64,000 nucleotides of DNA from Nematopogon swammerdamellus. Taxonomy: Eukaryota > Arthropoda > Insecta > Lepidoptera > Adelidae. The translations under genes were made by a program, and so were the position numbers. Each line of letters opens with the position of its first letter. Position 1 is the stretch's first letter. Of the stretch, positions 31,416 to 40,819 are shown one piece after another. The DNA is taken from contig OX336344.1 of the NCBI GenBank assembly GCA_946902875.1, forward strand, positions 17,009,791-17,073,790, given 5' to 3'. The notes beneath the pieces were generated by a model. The model had not been told where the DNA came from and did not search any database. It worked only from the letters and a program-made list of their open reading frames with translations.

Positions 31416-32599
31416 AACGCTGAAACAACTACGCCGTGTCCTCTATTTAATATAAAATTAAAAAAAAAAACTGTCCCCCGCAAGAAGGTTCTTAGCACCA
31501 AGGCATGAAATGTGTACGAACATGCCCTGTAGAGCGCTGCCTGCTTATGAAGAGGTATGTAAATGCTTTGCGTCGAGGCGGCGAGGTGGAAACATAAAGA
31601 CGTGGCTTAATCGGAACGCGGGCGGCGGAAGAGGGCACGAAACAACCGACGATTTATGAGTGGAGTCAGACCGCCTGAGAGCACGGTGGTGGATTCGACA
31701 AAAAGGCAGGGAAAAATTTAGTTTAATAACATTTTGTCGGCATGGTTCACCATCAGTTCCATACGTGTAGCTATATATTTGATGCAAATAATGATTTCTT
31801 TCCATCGAGCAACGCAGCCACTATAGTTACTACAGTTCGTATGTTCGTCATTGCATTAATTCGTTCTATAATGATTTTCTTAAACTAATAGTTTATCGAC
31901 GTATACATACATGCTATGGTAACTTCATTATAATTACCTGGAAAAGAATTTGTATTTTATGAAGTGCTCTAAACTTTGAAACTTCATGGTTTTAAAAATT
32001 CAATTTTTTTCATATTTGTAATTCGAATGTAAAAAATGTACTCAGTGCATTTGTTTATTTTTTCCCAATCAGGCATAACATAATTTAAAACACGCCACAA
32101 ATTTTCAACAAATAAAAAAGACACACGGAGGACGCGGTGGATGCACACCGAGCGCCTTTCCACAAAAAAAAAAAGAAAATCGCCGCCGCCTTTCGAAAAA
32201 AAAAGAAAATATTCACCGCAGTGGTGGTGCCATCCCAAGCGCCGCAATCCCATAATCCGCTGACGTTGGACTAAATAAAATTAGCCAGCGCACTCGAATG
32301 AAGTGTTCTTCCGGCTACGCAGGGCGGTCGAACCACTGTGCAGCGGGTAGGTATGACGGACACTCGCTAATTAGCCGCCAGGCAAAATATTATGCAGGGC
32401 AGCACGAACTACTAAACTGGTGGGAAGTTACAAGACTGGCAGCTGGTTTTCGTGTTAGGAAAAGACGGAGGCAAGGATGCGAAGATATTTAATAATAATT
32501 TCATAGGGGTTCAACTTTAATGTGTCCGATATCGGCAAAAAAAAACTACAACTATTATTTAATTTACAAAGAGTACCTACGTAAAATTTTATTCCTACT
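31416..32599. other. No supported gene
   Basis: Several open frames of 60-90 codons, none with a recognisable domain. A-run-rich segments at 32160-32210. Confidence 0.35.
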
Positions 32600-32772
32600 C
32601 CTAAAATCCTGGCATCTTCAAATCACGCTTAGATAAAATAGCTTTTCCTCTGAGACATTAGTCCGTCAAGAAATCGGACTGGCATCTCCTTGGGGGTAAA
32701 AGCTATACTTTATTCCCGCATCGGGCTCGCTCACCCAATCGGGCTGCTGTAAAACCTTTTGTGCTTTCAATA
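32600..32772 (+). pseudogene. Eroded LINE ORF2 C-terminal fragment
   Basis: Reads 'ILASSNHA'-type remnants of the same N-P-x-I-F-K-S-R motif seen at 20270-20310. 'cttcaaatcacgcttag', 'gacattagtccgtcaag', 'ggactggcatctcctt' and 'cgggctcgctcaccca' align with 20290-20410 at the DNA level. Stops and indels break every frame. Confidence 0.5.
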
Positions 32773-32949
32773 CATATAGTCACAGAGAGCATTGTTTAGT
32801 TTCAGCTCTATAAGAATCTAAAAGGACTTGTTATAATTAAATCTATAAATAGTGACAATGTGTTCTAGAGTCAGCTGAAAATATTATTTATCTTAGACAG
32901 TCCATTTTATAAGTTAAGTGAATTGTTTTCTTATTGTACTTAAATATAA

Positions 32950-33340
32950 ACCGGCCAAGTGCGAGTTGAACCCGCGCACTGAGGATTCCGTATCGCCATG
33001 TCATGGTGTGCGCCACTTACGTCATCTATGGCGTGTATTATGAAATGCTTCATATTAGTTAAAAATTCATGATTAGTTAAAATTATTTATACTGTTGGTA
33101 GATAGCACCCATACACTCTTTAGTTTATTCTATATTGGGGACCCCTGTGATTTTTTTCCTTTTTAATATTTTTATTATTTGTTGTTATATCGGCCATTAT
33201 AACACATATTCTGTGAAAATTTCAACGGGCTTCCTATTACGGTTCAAGAGATAAAGCCCTCGGACAGACGGACGGACGGACGGACGGCATAGGCTTAGTA
33301 ATAGGGTCCCGTACGACGGATAAATTCCTAAAAACTGATG
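32950..33340 (-). mobile_element. SINE C-like element, minus
   Basis: 'aaccggccaagtgcgagt', 'cccgcgcactgagg', 'ccgtatcgccatgtcatgg', later 'ttcaacgggcttcctatta', (GGAC)n and 'cttagtaatagggtccc'. This is the reverse order of the elements at 7415 and 20830. Confidence 0.65.
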
Positions 33341-33344
33341 GATG

Positions 33345-33920
33345 ATCCAAATTGTTTATACATATACTTATGTATAAACCAGCTTTTATTATTAACTTGA
33401 CTGAACCCCATGTTCTTTGTATTTTACTATCTTTTATTTTCTTTTTTTCTTAGACATAGTATGTTACATTTATTAACATAATTAAAACTTAGTATGTAAG
33501 TTAAAATAATGTTTCTTATCCAGTTCTTCCTTATAGATTGGATTGCTGAACGACACATGACAAAAAAAAATTATGACGAACCATAGGTTGCATGCATAAT
33601 GGCTCAATGAAATATTATTAATGTAGTGTGTTCTTTATGGCGAAAGATCTTTTACGGGCGTGCTGTGCGTTTCGGCTCAGTTAAGTCTACAACTAAAACA
33701 AAAGCACAACGTAAAACGCAACAACTGAAATATTAAAATTCACGTCGTTAGAAAGAGAAGGGAAGCGAGACGTAACGTGTGGAAGAAGAAATAGGCTAAT
33801 TTCGTAAGGTCGCCTTACGAAGCCGTTACGTATACGAAGAATAGCACCTAACGTAATCGAACGATAACTTCCAGTGGTTGGCTTAGAGATAAACTTAATT
33901 TTTTTATTTTTTCAAAATAA
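33345..33920. other. No feature seen
   Basis: AT-rich DNA without supported features. Confidence 0.4.
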
Positions 33921-34368
33921 GGTTACATAAAAAATTACGTTATTAAATTCACTCAACCTATCGCGAGCCGGAAGGCTTATATCGACCCAAAACGGCGCTC
34001 AATATTCAAATTATTCCTAGGTATATAGACAGATCTTTAGTAGGAAAGTCAATAAAAAATCATAGGTTCACCCAGGTTCACCCCGTGCCAAATGGTTTTG
34101 AAGTAATCGTTCGATTAAGTTAGTATGTGAACCGACAATGACTAGGTGGTAGGGTTTAACCCGCCCGGGTTGGTACCACCTTACTGAATGAAAGGTCGGT
34201 CGAAACGGCTATGTAAATAGTTTGTGTTTTCCGTCCAGTTCAGTGTAGCCGGCACGACCGAAGGGAAGCACTGACGTGGCACCAAGTTCACCCGGTGTTA
34301 TGGGCTGACATCACGGATGTTGTAGGTGATGTAGCCAACCGCGCCAGTTCCCAAAGAAAAAGAAAAAG
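33921..34368 (+). repeat. ~448-bp direct duplication, copy 1 (includes SINE A)
   Basis: 'ggttacataaaaaatta' at 33921 and at 34369 start two head-to-tail copies. Both contain 'cgacccaaaacggcgct', 'gatctttagtaggaaag', 'gccaaatggttttgaag' and a following SINE A (34140-34366 here). Copy 1 has an uninterrupted 'ttcctaggtatatag'. Confidence 0.85.
34140..34366 (+). mobile_element. SINE A, 5'-truncated
   Basis: 'ctaggtggtagggttt', 'ggtaccaccttactg', 'gtgtagccggcacgacc', 'catcacggatgttgtagg', ending in 'ccagttcccaaag' and an A/G-rich tail. Confidence 0.85.
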
Positions 34369-34960
34369 GTTACATAAAAAATTATGTTATTAAATTCACT
34401 TAACCTATCGCGCGCCGGAAGGCCTATATCGACCCAAAACGGCGCTCAATATTCAAATTATTCCTAGGTATAATGCGCGGGACGGATCTCGGCGTGTCGT
34501 CGCCGCAGCGGGCGACCCGCCACGCGCATACACTATACAAGTACGGCGCGGGTGCGAGGGAGAACACTGATGAGCCGCTGCGGCGGCGACACGCCGAGAT
34601 CCGCCCCGCGCATTATATAGAGGCAGATCTTTAGTAGGAAAGTCAATAAAAATTCATAGGTTCACCCCGTGCCAAATGGTTTTGAAGTAATCGTTCCATT
34701 ATGTTAGTATGTGAACCGACAATGATTAGGTGGTAGGGTTTAACCCGCCCGGGTTGGTACCACCGCAAGAAAGAAAGAAAGGTCGGTTGAAACGGCTATG
34801 TAAATAGTTCGTGTTTTCCGTCCAGTTCAGTGTAGCCGGCACGACCGAAGGTAAGCGCTGACATGACACATAGTTCACCAAGTTGTTGTGGGATGACATC
34901 ACAGATGTAGTAGGTAAGTTTCAAAAAAAAATAAAAAACACAAAAATATATATTTGAACC
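34369..34960 (+). repeat. ~448-bp direct duplication, copy 2, interrupted by a MITE
   Basis: Second copy of the unit at 33921, including its own SINE A (34728-34945) with 'ggtaccaccgcaagaaag'. It is lengthened by the 141-bp element at 34473-34613. Confidence 0.85.
34473..34613. mobile_element. GC-rich MITE with 39-bp TIRs and TATA duplication
   Basis: The terminal repeats start 'atgcgcgggacggatctc' and end 'gagatccgccccgcgcat', with 2 mismatches over about 39 bp. TATA flanks both sides (34469-34472 and 34614-34617). The neighbouring duplicate has the empty site with a single TATA, which proves the boundaries. The internal part is about 60 bp and has no coding content. Confidence 0.9.
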
Positions 34961-35110
34961 GGCTATTTCGTGATAGCCGAGGTGTACAGCATGCTATAAC
35001 TGTAACATGGAAACCAAAATATGAAGTAACAAAATCTCTTTGACGTATTACATAGCCGGTGCATACACTCCACCGCCCGTAGCTATTCCGTCGCGTACCT
35101 ACTTAACTCT

Positions 35111-35389
35111 CTAGAACGTTAAAAAAGGTATGGACCCCGAACCCTATCCTCGCCACCGTAACATGATATAAGTAAAAGCATACTTGTTTCATTGGACGGT
35201 CGCGCGCTGGCCCGTCAGTCTGTAATCGGCTGCGTTCGCAAAAACCTGTTTAAAATGCCCGCATGCTCTGTGTTTACGTGTAAAAACACTACAGCCAAGT
35301 TTATTATGCACAATAGTGGAATATCTTATCATCGGTAAGTACACTCCGCTCCCCGCAACTCGGCGTCCATGCCTTTTTTAACGTTCTAG
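35111..35389 (+). mobile_element. P-superfamily-like non-autonomous element, 279 bp
   Basis: The terminal repeats are CTAGAACGTTAAAAAAGG at the left and its reverse complement at the right, about 30 bp with 2 mismatches. They are flanked by TTAACTCT (35103-35110) and TTGACTCT (35390-35397), an 8-bp duplication with one change. P-type transposons make 8-bp duplications and have ~31-bp TIRs, and some encode an N-terminal THAP domain; the interior of this copy encodes such a start. It appears to be an internal deletion that kept the promoter side and first exon. Confidence 0.7.
35255..35334 (+). pseudogene. THAP-type zinc finger first exon (partial)
   Basis: ATG at 35255 opens MPACSVFTCKNTTAKF, followed by IMHNSGISYHR, and the codon is cut by a consensus splice donor GTAAGT at 35335-35340. 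THAP domains begin with M-P-x-C and a C-x(2-4)-C pair (C4 and C9 here), and many have an intron just after an 'I-S-F/Y-H-R' motif, as seen. The rest of the domain (the later C-x2-H pair and the AVPTF-like end) is missing because the right TIR follows the donor by about 20 bp. The exon lies inside a 279-bp TIR element. About 110 bp of possible leader precede the ATG. A solitary exon of a host THAP gene is a less likely alternative. Confidence 0.65.
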
Positions 35390-35432
35390 TTGACTCTATT
35401 CCCCACTGCGCTGTTCATATTTTACGCGGTGG

Positions 35433-35590
35433 AGCTCTTTTCGTGTTAATTACGGCTAATCCTTATGCAAATGGCGACTTAAGTCGTAGCTTTTTTGGTG
35501 GCAAATAAATCAGCTACTTGCAAGTACAAGCACTAGTTTGGAATAACATTGCAGACTAGGTGCTTGTATGTGCTAGTTACATTATTATGT
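35433..35590 (+). repeat. Dispersed repeat I, copy 1
   Basis: 'ttcgtgttaattacggct', 'atccttatgcaaatgg', 'tgcagactaggtgcttg' and 'gctagttacattattatg' match 37432-37585 in the same orientation. Confidence 0.75.
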
Positions 35591-35609
35591 ATATTACATA
35601 CCTACTTTA

Positions 35610-36215
35610 AGGTACCACGTCTGTCTGTCTGTCTGTCCGTCTGTCCGAGGGCTGTATCTCTTGAACCGTAATAGGTAGCCCGTTGAAATTTTCACAGAAT
35701 ATGTGTTATTATGGGCGATATAACAACAAATAATAAAAATAATAAAAACCGGCCAAGTGCGAGTCGGACTCGCGCACCGAGGTTTCAGCACCACAAAAAA
35801 ACATTGAAAAAATACGTTTCTTGTATGGGAAGCCCTTCCACTTTTTGTTTTTTTTCAATTTTTTATTATTTGTTGTTATATCTGCCATTATAACACATAT
35901 TCTGTGAAAATTTCAACGGGCTACCTATTACAGTTCCAAAGATACAGCAGTAGGACAGACGGACGGACGGACGGACGGACAGACAGACGGCGTAGGCTTA
36001 GTAATAGGCTTCCGTACGGGATACGGAAACCTAAAAAGTAAAAAATTCGCGGAGGTCCCCATACAAACAACTAAAAAGGGTACCGTAAAGAGTAAGTCTA
36101 CCGGAAAGAGTATAAAGCCTTTTAATAGCGTCAGCGGCGCTGACCATGACATGGCGATACGGAAGCCTCGGTGCGTGAGTTCGACTCGCACTTGGCCGGT
36201 GTTTTTTAATCAAAC
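35610..36215. mobile_element. Nested SINE C-like elements
   Basis: Left part in plus: (GTCT)n, 'gggctgtatctcttgaac', 'gcccgttgaaattttcaca'. Middle in minus: 'aaaaccggccaagtgcgag', 'cggactcgcgcaccgagg', then 'tttcaacgggctacctatta', (GGAC)n and 'cttagtaataggcttccg'. Right part in plus: 'ggcgctgaccatgacatgg' and 'gagttcgactcgcacttgg'. At least two insertions are involved. Confidence 0.65.
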
Positions 36216-36325
36216 ACGGTTGGCTACTTCACCTACAACATCCGTGATGTCAGCCGATAACACCTTGGTGAACTAGGTGCCATGTCGATGCTTCCCTTTG
36301 ATCGTGCCGACTACATCTTTCAAGA
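36216..36325 (-). mobile_element. SINE A fragment, minus
   Basis: 'cacggttggctacttcacc', 'acatccgtgatgtcag', 'gtgaactaggtgccatgtc', 'gatcgtgccgactac'. Confidence 0.75.
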
Positions 36326-37078
36326 CATTTTTTTTTATTTTCTGTATATTAGGTTTATTTAGTTTAATTTTAATATTTAATTAGTATAAATAACTTTAAA
36401 TAGGTAAGTTGGTTTCTTTTGTAACGTTAGTTTTAATAGTGTTTTTCAATAAAGAATATTTCCTAATGTGAGGTAAATTCAAAACATTAACTTTAACGTA
36501 TCTATCAAATTGAGACTGGAAATTATGCCCTCTCTCAAATAACGTACTAGAGTAGAAAGCTTACATTTAGTTTTGCTTAATTAAAATGTTGAACTAACCT
36601 AACTTGGATTAACCTACTTTAAAACTGCCCCAAGATGACATTAAAAAAGTTCAAAGTTATGACCTTGCTGAGTTATTCCTTGCAAGTATCTACTTACTTG
36701 TGAAGTACATACTTCCTCCAAACATAACTTGAGCGAAGAAGGTCGCACTTATGTCGTGTGAATGTTTCCCCAAAGTACTACTAAACCGCCATTAACGCAT
36801 TCTTTAGGTCTGTAAATGACTTCGTTAGCCTCCTGACATAAATCCGCAGATTTATTTTTGGCTTCCGCTTCCGGATTTGGGGCTATTTGTGGCTTCCTAG
36901 AATCTGTTTTATTTTTCAAAGGCAAGAATTTAATAAATAAAACCGTGGATTCACCTTATACACAACTTTTAAAAAGTTTAATTACAAATAAAAAAATCCC
37001 CGACCATTACAAAGTCAAAAGTAATTTCCGTTTACTTACTTGAAGGAGTCGGGGGATCGCTAAGTAAATACCCGCACA
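36326..37078. other. No feature seen
   Basis: AT-rich DNA without recognised features. Confidence 0.4.
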
Positions 37079-37208
37079 GCAGGTCTATTCTTGTAAATTC
37101 TGACAGCGGAATCAGCGCTGTTGTGGCGCTGCGAGCCACTTACCAAAGCGGCTCTCAGCGCCACATCAGCGCTGATTCCGCTGTCAGAATTTACAAGAAT
37201 AGACCTGC
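37079..37208. mobile_element. Perfect hairpin element, copy 2
   Basis: Nearly identical to 22129-22260 (a 'gctgcgagcc' in place of 'gctgagagcc'). Clear target duplications were not found here. The element is read through by an open frame into the downstream fragment by chance. Confidence 0.9.
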
Positions 37209-37249
37209 AGCTCTGAGTTTTGATATTTTATGTATTTACTACAGAGCAG

Positions 37250-37432
37250 TCAAGAACATGGGCAAAAGCAATTCAGCCATAGATGAGCGTGTCGACTCCG
37301 GAATGCAGCACTGGATAAGATTCGATCAGGTGAAAATGTTGGCCACTGAAAAACGACTCTTTCCACGCATCATCCGTTAGTCCATGGAGATCTCGAAGCA
37401 TGCCAACTTCAACAGAAAAGACTCCTACAGGC
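37250..37432 (+). pseudogene. Penelope-like element C-terminal fragment
   Basis: The frame reads AIDERVDSGMQHWIRFDQVK, then MLATEKRLFPRIIR, a TAG stop, and SMEISKHANFNRKDSYRL. The pattern H-x-I-x-F-x-x-x-x-x-L/V-A-x-E followed by R-x-x-x-E/S-x-E-I-x-K-H-x-N-x-N-R-x-x-x-Y/W is what I know from the region after the GIY-YIG nuclease core in Penelope-like and related retroelement proteins. The stop replaces a residue inside a conserved helix. The fragment is short, bounded by the hairpin element on the left and repeat I on the right, and has no RT domain. Confidence 0.5.
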
Positions 37433-37585
37433 TCTTCGTGTTAATTACGGCTGATCCTTATGCAAATGTCGACTTAGGCCGTTGTTTTTTTTTTGTGACA
37501 AATCAGCGACTTGCATGCAAATACGAGCGCTAGTCTGGAAGAATATTGCAGACTAGTGCTTGTAAGTGCTAGTTACATTATTATG
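37432..37585 (+). repeat. Dispersed repeat I, copy 2
   Basis: Matches 35433-35590 ('ttcgtgttaattacggctg', 'tgcagactagtgcttgta', 'gctagttacattattatg'). Confidence 0.75.
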
Positions 37586-37604
37586 CTAGCTAGTCTAGAC
37601 AGAT

Positions 37605-37715
37605 TTTTTGCTCACCGCTCAGGCCGCCGATTACGTAGCGTTATGATTAATAGCCTAAAATCATCTTGAGAAGTGGCAGAATGTAACAGTGAAAACAGTA
37701 TGTAAATCTATAAAG
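37605..37715 (+). repeat. Dispersed repeat J, copy 1
   Basis: 'gctcaggccgccgat', 'gtagcgttat', 'cttgagaagtggcagaatg' and 'gtatgtaaat' match 46060-46175. Confidence 0.7.
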
Positions 37716-38065
37716 TGGAAAGGCGTCCTTCGCTGACCGTAGGAGTTGTGCGAGCTTCTTCGGAGGTTGGAACACTATACTGTATATGTATTCAGTATCC
37801 TCCTTATTCGATCCGTAACTCCTTTGATGTAGGGAAGGTACTTACGCCTCCGAAACGTCGGTCATAGTGACCGCGAATTCCAACCATGGTAAGCCAAATA
37901 CCAACGACCGTTAATACTTTTGTAGTTAAAATGTTGATACGAGCTTGCCGTAGGGTAACACTCTCGTATTGATGGCCGTAAACTTGTAGTACATTTTCTG
38001 AAGGAGCGGCCGAGTGAGTGAGTGAGCACTCTGCGCCGGCGCATCGTACGTTGAATTTATGTTCC
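37716..38065. other. Unassigned; contains 'ccgaaacgtcgg'
   Basis: The string 'ctccgaaacgtcggtca' at about 37850 is of a kind often found near Penelope-like and other retroelement ends, but no element could be bounded. Confidence 0.3.
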
Positions 38066-38365
38066 TCCGATAGCCAATATCATCTCCGAGAATCCGCCAC
38101 ACCAGAGAGAGACTTCCCTGGATTGCTGACTATTACTGGACTGGAGAGGAACACAGCCGCGTCTGCTATGCGGTTATCTTACGCCCAGTAAACTGTGGTA
38201 CCAACCCAGTCGGCTACAAAATGCTTACCACCTAATGATTGACCCTATGATCTAGTAAGGGGCAAGGGTAAATTTTACCGTCAGAAAAACTCATTGGTGC
38301 AAGTCGGTCTGATTCGAACCTCGAAACCTGAGATCAAGAGTCCAAGCCAAGAGCGCGCCGCTAGA
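38066..38365 (-). mobile_element. SINE B with tRNA-like head, minus
   Basis: In minus reading the head is 'ctctagcggcgcgctcttgg' with a B box in 'tttcgaggttcgaatc'. Then follow 'caccaatgagtttttctg', 'ccttgccccttacta', 'gtagccgactgggttgg' and 'tctcggagatgatattgg'. It shows the 5' end missing from the other two copies. Confidence 0.75.
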
Positions 38366-38595
38366 GATTGCAAGTTACAGACTGACAAACGTTGCATTTA
38401 CAATAGCAGAGATTAACAAAGAATAATATTATTGTACAGGCGTGTACGTAACGATCCTCTGCCACGTCGAATGACAGGCAATTTGTTCCCTTAAGGCCGT
38501 GACAAACGCCAACGACCTTGAGCATTCGGGAATTCTACATAATGTACCATGCGACTGCTAATTTCGCTTCGCACGTTCAAGTCACATTTAGCGTA
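38366..38595. other. No feature seen
   Basis: Unassigned sequence. Confidence 0.35.
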
Positions 38596-38670
38596 GTTTG
38601 TCGCTATCAGCCTAAAGAGTTGATGGTTCGGGGTTCGAATCCCACTTTCGTATGTTTTTTTTTTTTTGCT
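38596..38670 (+). mobile_element. tRNA-like relic with B box and T run
   Basis: 'tagcgtagtttgtcgc' could be an A box. 'ggggttcgaatcccac' includes an exact GGTTCGAATCC B box with a T arm stem of about 4 bp, and a T13-type run follows. No complete cloverleaf could be drawn, so it is more likely a SINE head or pseudo-tRNA than a gene. Confidence 0.4.
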
Positions 38671-38924
38671 TTTTTATTATTTTAATTATTAAAATGATTG
38701 TGGCTTATGTAACTGATGCGTGATTCTAATTTTTTATTTTTTATTATTTTACCTAAATAACATTTTATTGTAATTTCTTCCAAATTATTTTAGTTCATGT
38801 ACTTACCACTTTTTATAAACCTCTAAATAGACTATCGATGAAAACTAAAATAAAAATAGGTAGGTAGGTAATAGGTAGATAGGCATTTAGGTATGTATGG
38901 CAAATATCATAGCAACATAGGTAC

Positions 38925-39170
38925 CGGCCGGCGCGCGCGGCGCGCGCGGCGGCAGCATGGCACGGTGCGGTGGGGTGCGGTGCGGTGCGGTAACTCAGTA
39001 GCAGCGTGCCACTCACGCATGCAAGCAAGCAATAACAAGCCGCTCCTCCGCGCCGCGCCGCCGCTCCTCCGCGCCGCGCCGCGCCGCCGCGTCGTCACCG
39101 CTCCGCGCCACCACAGTGCCGCCGCCGCCGCCGCCCCCGCTCCGCAGCGCGCCGCTGTTGCTAGGCTACT
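38925..39170. other. GC-rich island 3
   Basis: 'cggcgcgcgcggcgcgc', (GGTGC)n-type repeats, 'cgccgcgccgcc' and (GCC)n. Open frames on both strands reflect base composition. The surrounding DNA is AT-rich and no transcript signal is evident. Confidence 0.5.
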
Positions 39171-39640
39171 TTTATTTAGGCACGGTTCTATAGTCCTTGC
39201 ATCTCAAGCGCAGACAGCGTTATACCACCCGTGACACTAGTCACATTTTCTATGAAGCGGCCGAAAATGTGTACCTACTGCTCACGTACGCGGGCGCCTT
39301 TGCGTGTATTGGTGCGACCTCGATAACTTGGGTACAGGGTTGGCACTCTTTATGAGAAGTTTGTAGTGGACAATATTATAAATTATATTTGATGTAATTT
39401 AAAAGGAAACATTTTTAATTATGACTATCTATGTATATGTACCTCTTAACATTATTGGAGGGCAAGAAAAAAAGAAAAACATCAACTTATATGCACATGT
39501 TTTATTTTTACTCGCTAACTAAACGACAATTTTGCAGTGAAAGTTTCACTAAATTTTGGAAACTTTGCAATAGGTATTCCATTTTTATTATTTTTAAGCC
39601 GAATCGTATGTGAAGCTAAAGTGAAATTTTCAATGTATAC
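39171..39640. other. No feature seen
   Basis: AT-rich DNA up to the satellite. Confidence 0.4.
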
Positions 39641-40819
39641 TTGCCGCCATTTTGAACTTTTTAGTTACTGGACCGATTGCTTTCAAAATTGATATCTGGG
39701 TGTCTGTGTAGGCTCTGAATACGAATCTGTAATCAAAATTAAAAAAAAGTGGCCGCCATTTTGAACTTTTCAGTTACTGGACCGATTGCTTTCAAAATTG
39801 ATATCTGGGTGTCTGTGTAGGCTCTGAATACGAATCTGTAATCAAAATAAAAAAAAGTGGCCGCCATTTTGAACTTTTCAGTTACTGGACCGATTGCTTT
39901 CAAAATTGATATCTGGGTGTCTGTGTAGGCTCTGAATACGAATCTGTAATCAAAATAAAAAAAAAGTGGCCGCCATTTTGAACTTTTCAGTTACTGGACC
40001 GATTGCTTTCAAAATTGATATCTGGGTGGCTGTGTAGGCTCTGAATACGAATCTGTAATCAAAATAAAAAAAAGTGGCCGCCATTTTGAACTTTTTAGTT
40101 ACTGGACCGATTGCTTTCAAAATTGATATCTGGGTGTCTGTGTAGGCTCTGAATACGAATCTGTAATCAAAATAAAAAAAGTGGCCGCCATTTTAAACTT
40201 TTCAGTTACTGGACCGATTGCTTTCAAAATCGATATCTGGGTGTCTGTGTGGGCTCGGAATACGAATCTGTAGTCAAAATTTAAAAAAAGTGGCCGCCAT
40301 TTTGAACTTTTTAGTTACTGGACCGATTGATTTCAAAATTGATATCTGGGTGTCTGTGTAGGCTCTGAATACGAATCTGTAGTCAAAATTTAAAAAAAGT
40401 GGCCGCCATTTTGAACTTTTCAGTTACTGGACCAATTGCTTTCAAAATCGATGTCTGGGTGTCTGTGTGTGCTCTGAATACGAATCTGTAGTCAAAATTA
40501 AGTGGCCGCCATTTTAAACTTTTTAGTTACTGGACCGATTGATTTCAAAATTGATATCTGGGTGTCTGTGTAGGCTCTGAATACGAATCTGTAGTCAAAA
40601 TTTAAAAAAAGTGGCCGCCATTTTGAACTTTTCAGTTACTGGACCAATTGCTTTCAAAATCGATGTCTGGGTGTCTGTGTATGCTCTGAATACGAATCTG
40701 TAGTCAAAATTAAGTGGCCGCCATTTTAAACTTTTTAGTTACTGGACCGATTGCTTTCAAAATAGATATCTGCGTGTCTGTGTGGGCTCTAAATATGAAT
40801 CTGTAGTCAAAACTAAAAA
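39641..40819 (+). repeat. 109-bp satellite, forward arm (~11 units)
   Basis: Units with 'gtggccgccattttgaac', 'gttactggaccgattgc' and 'gatatctgggtgtctgtg', separated by A runs of variable length. Near-identical neighbouring units indicate ongoing homogenisation. Confidence 0.95.

Noticed and set aside
38893..39234. Alanine/arginine-rich frames over the GC-rich island
   Set aside because: Composition-driven; (GCC)n and (GGTGC)n repeats.
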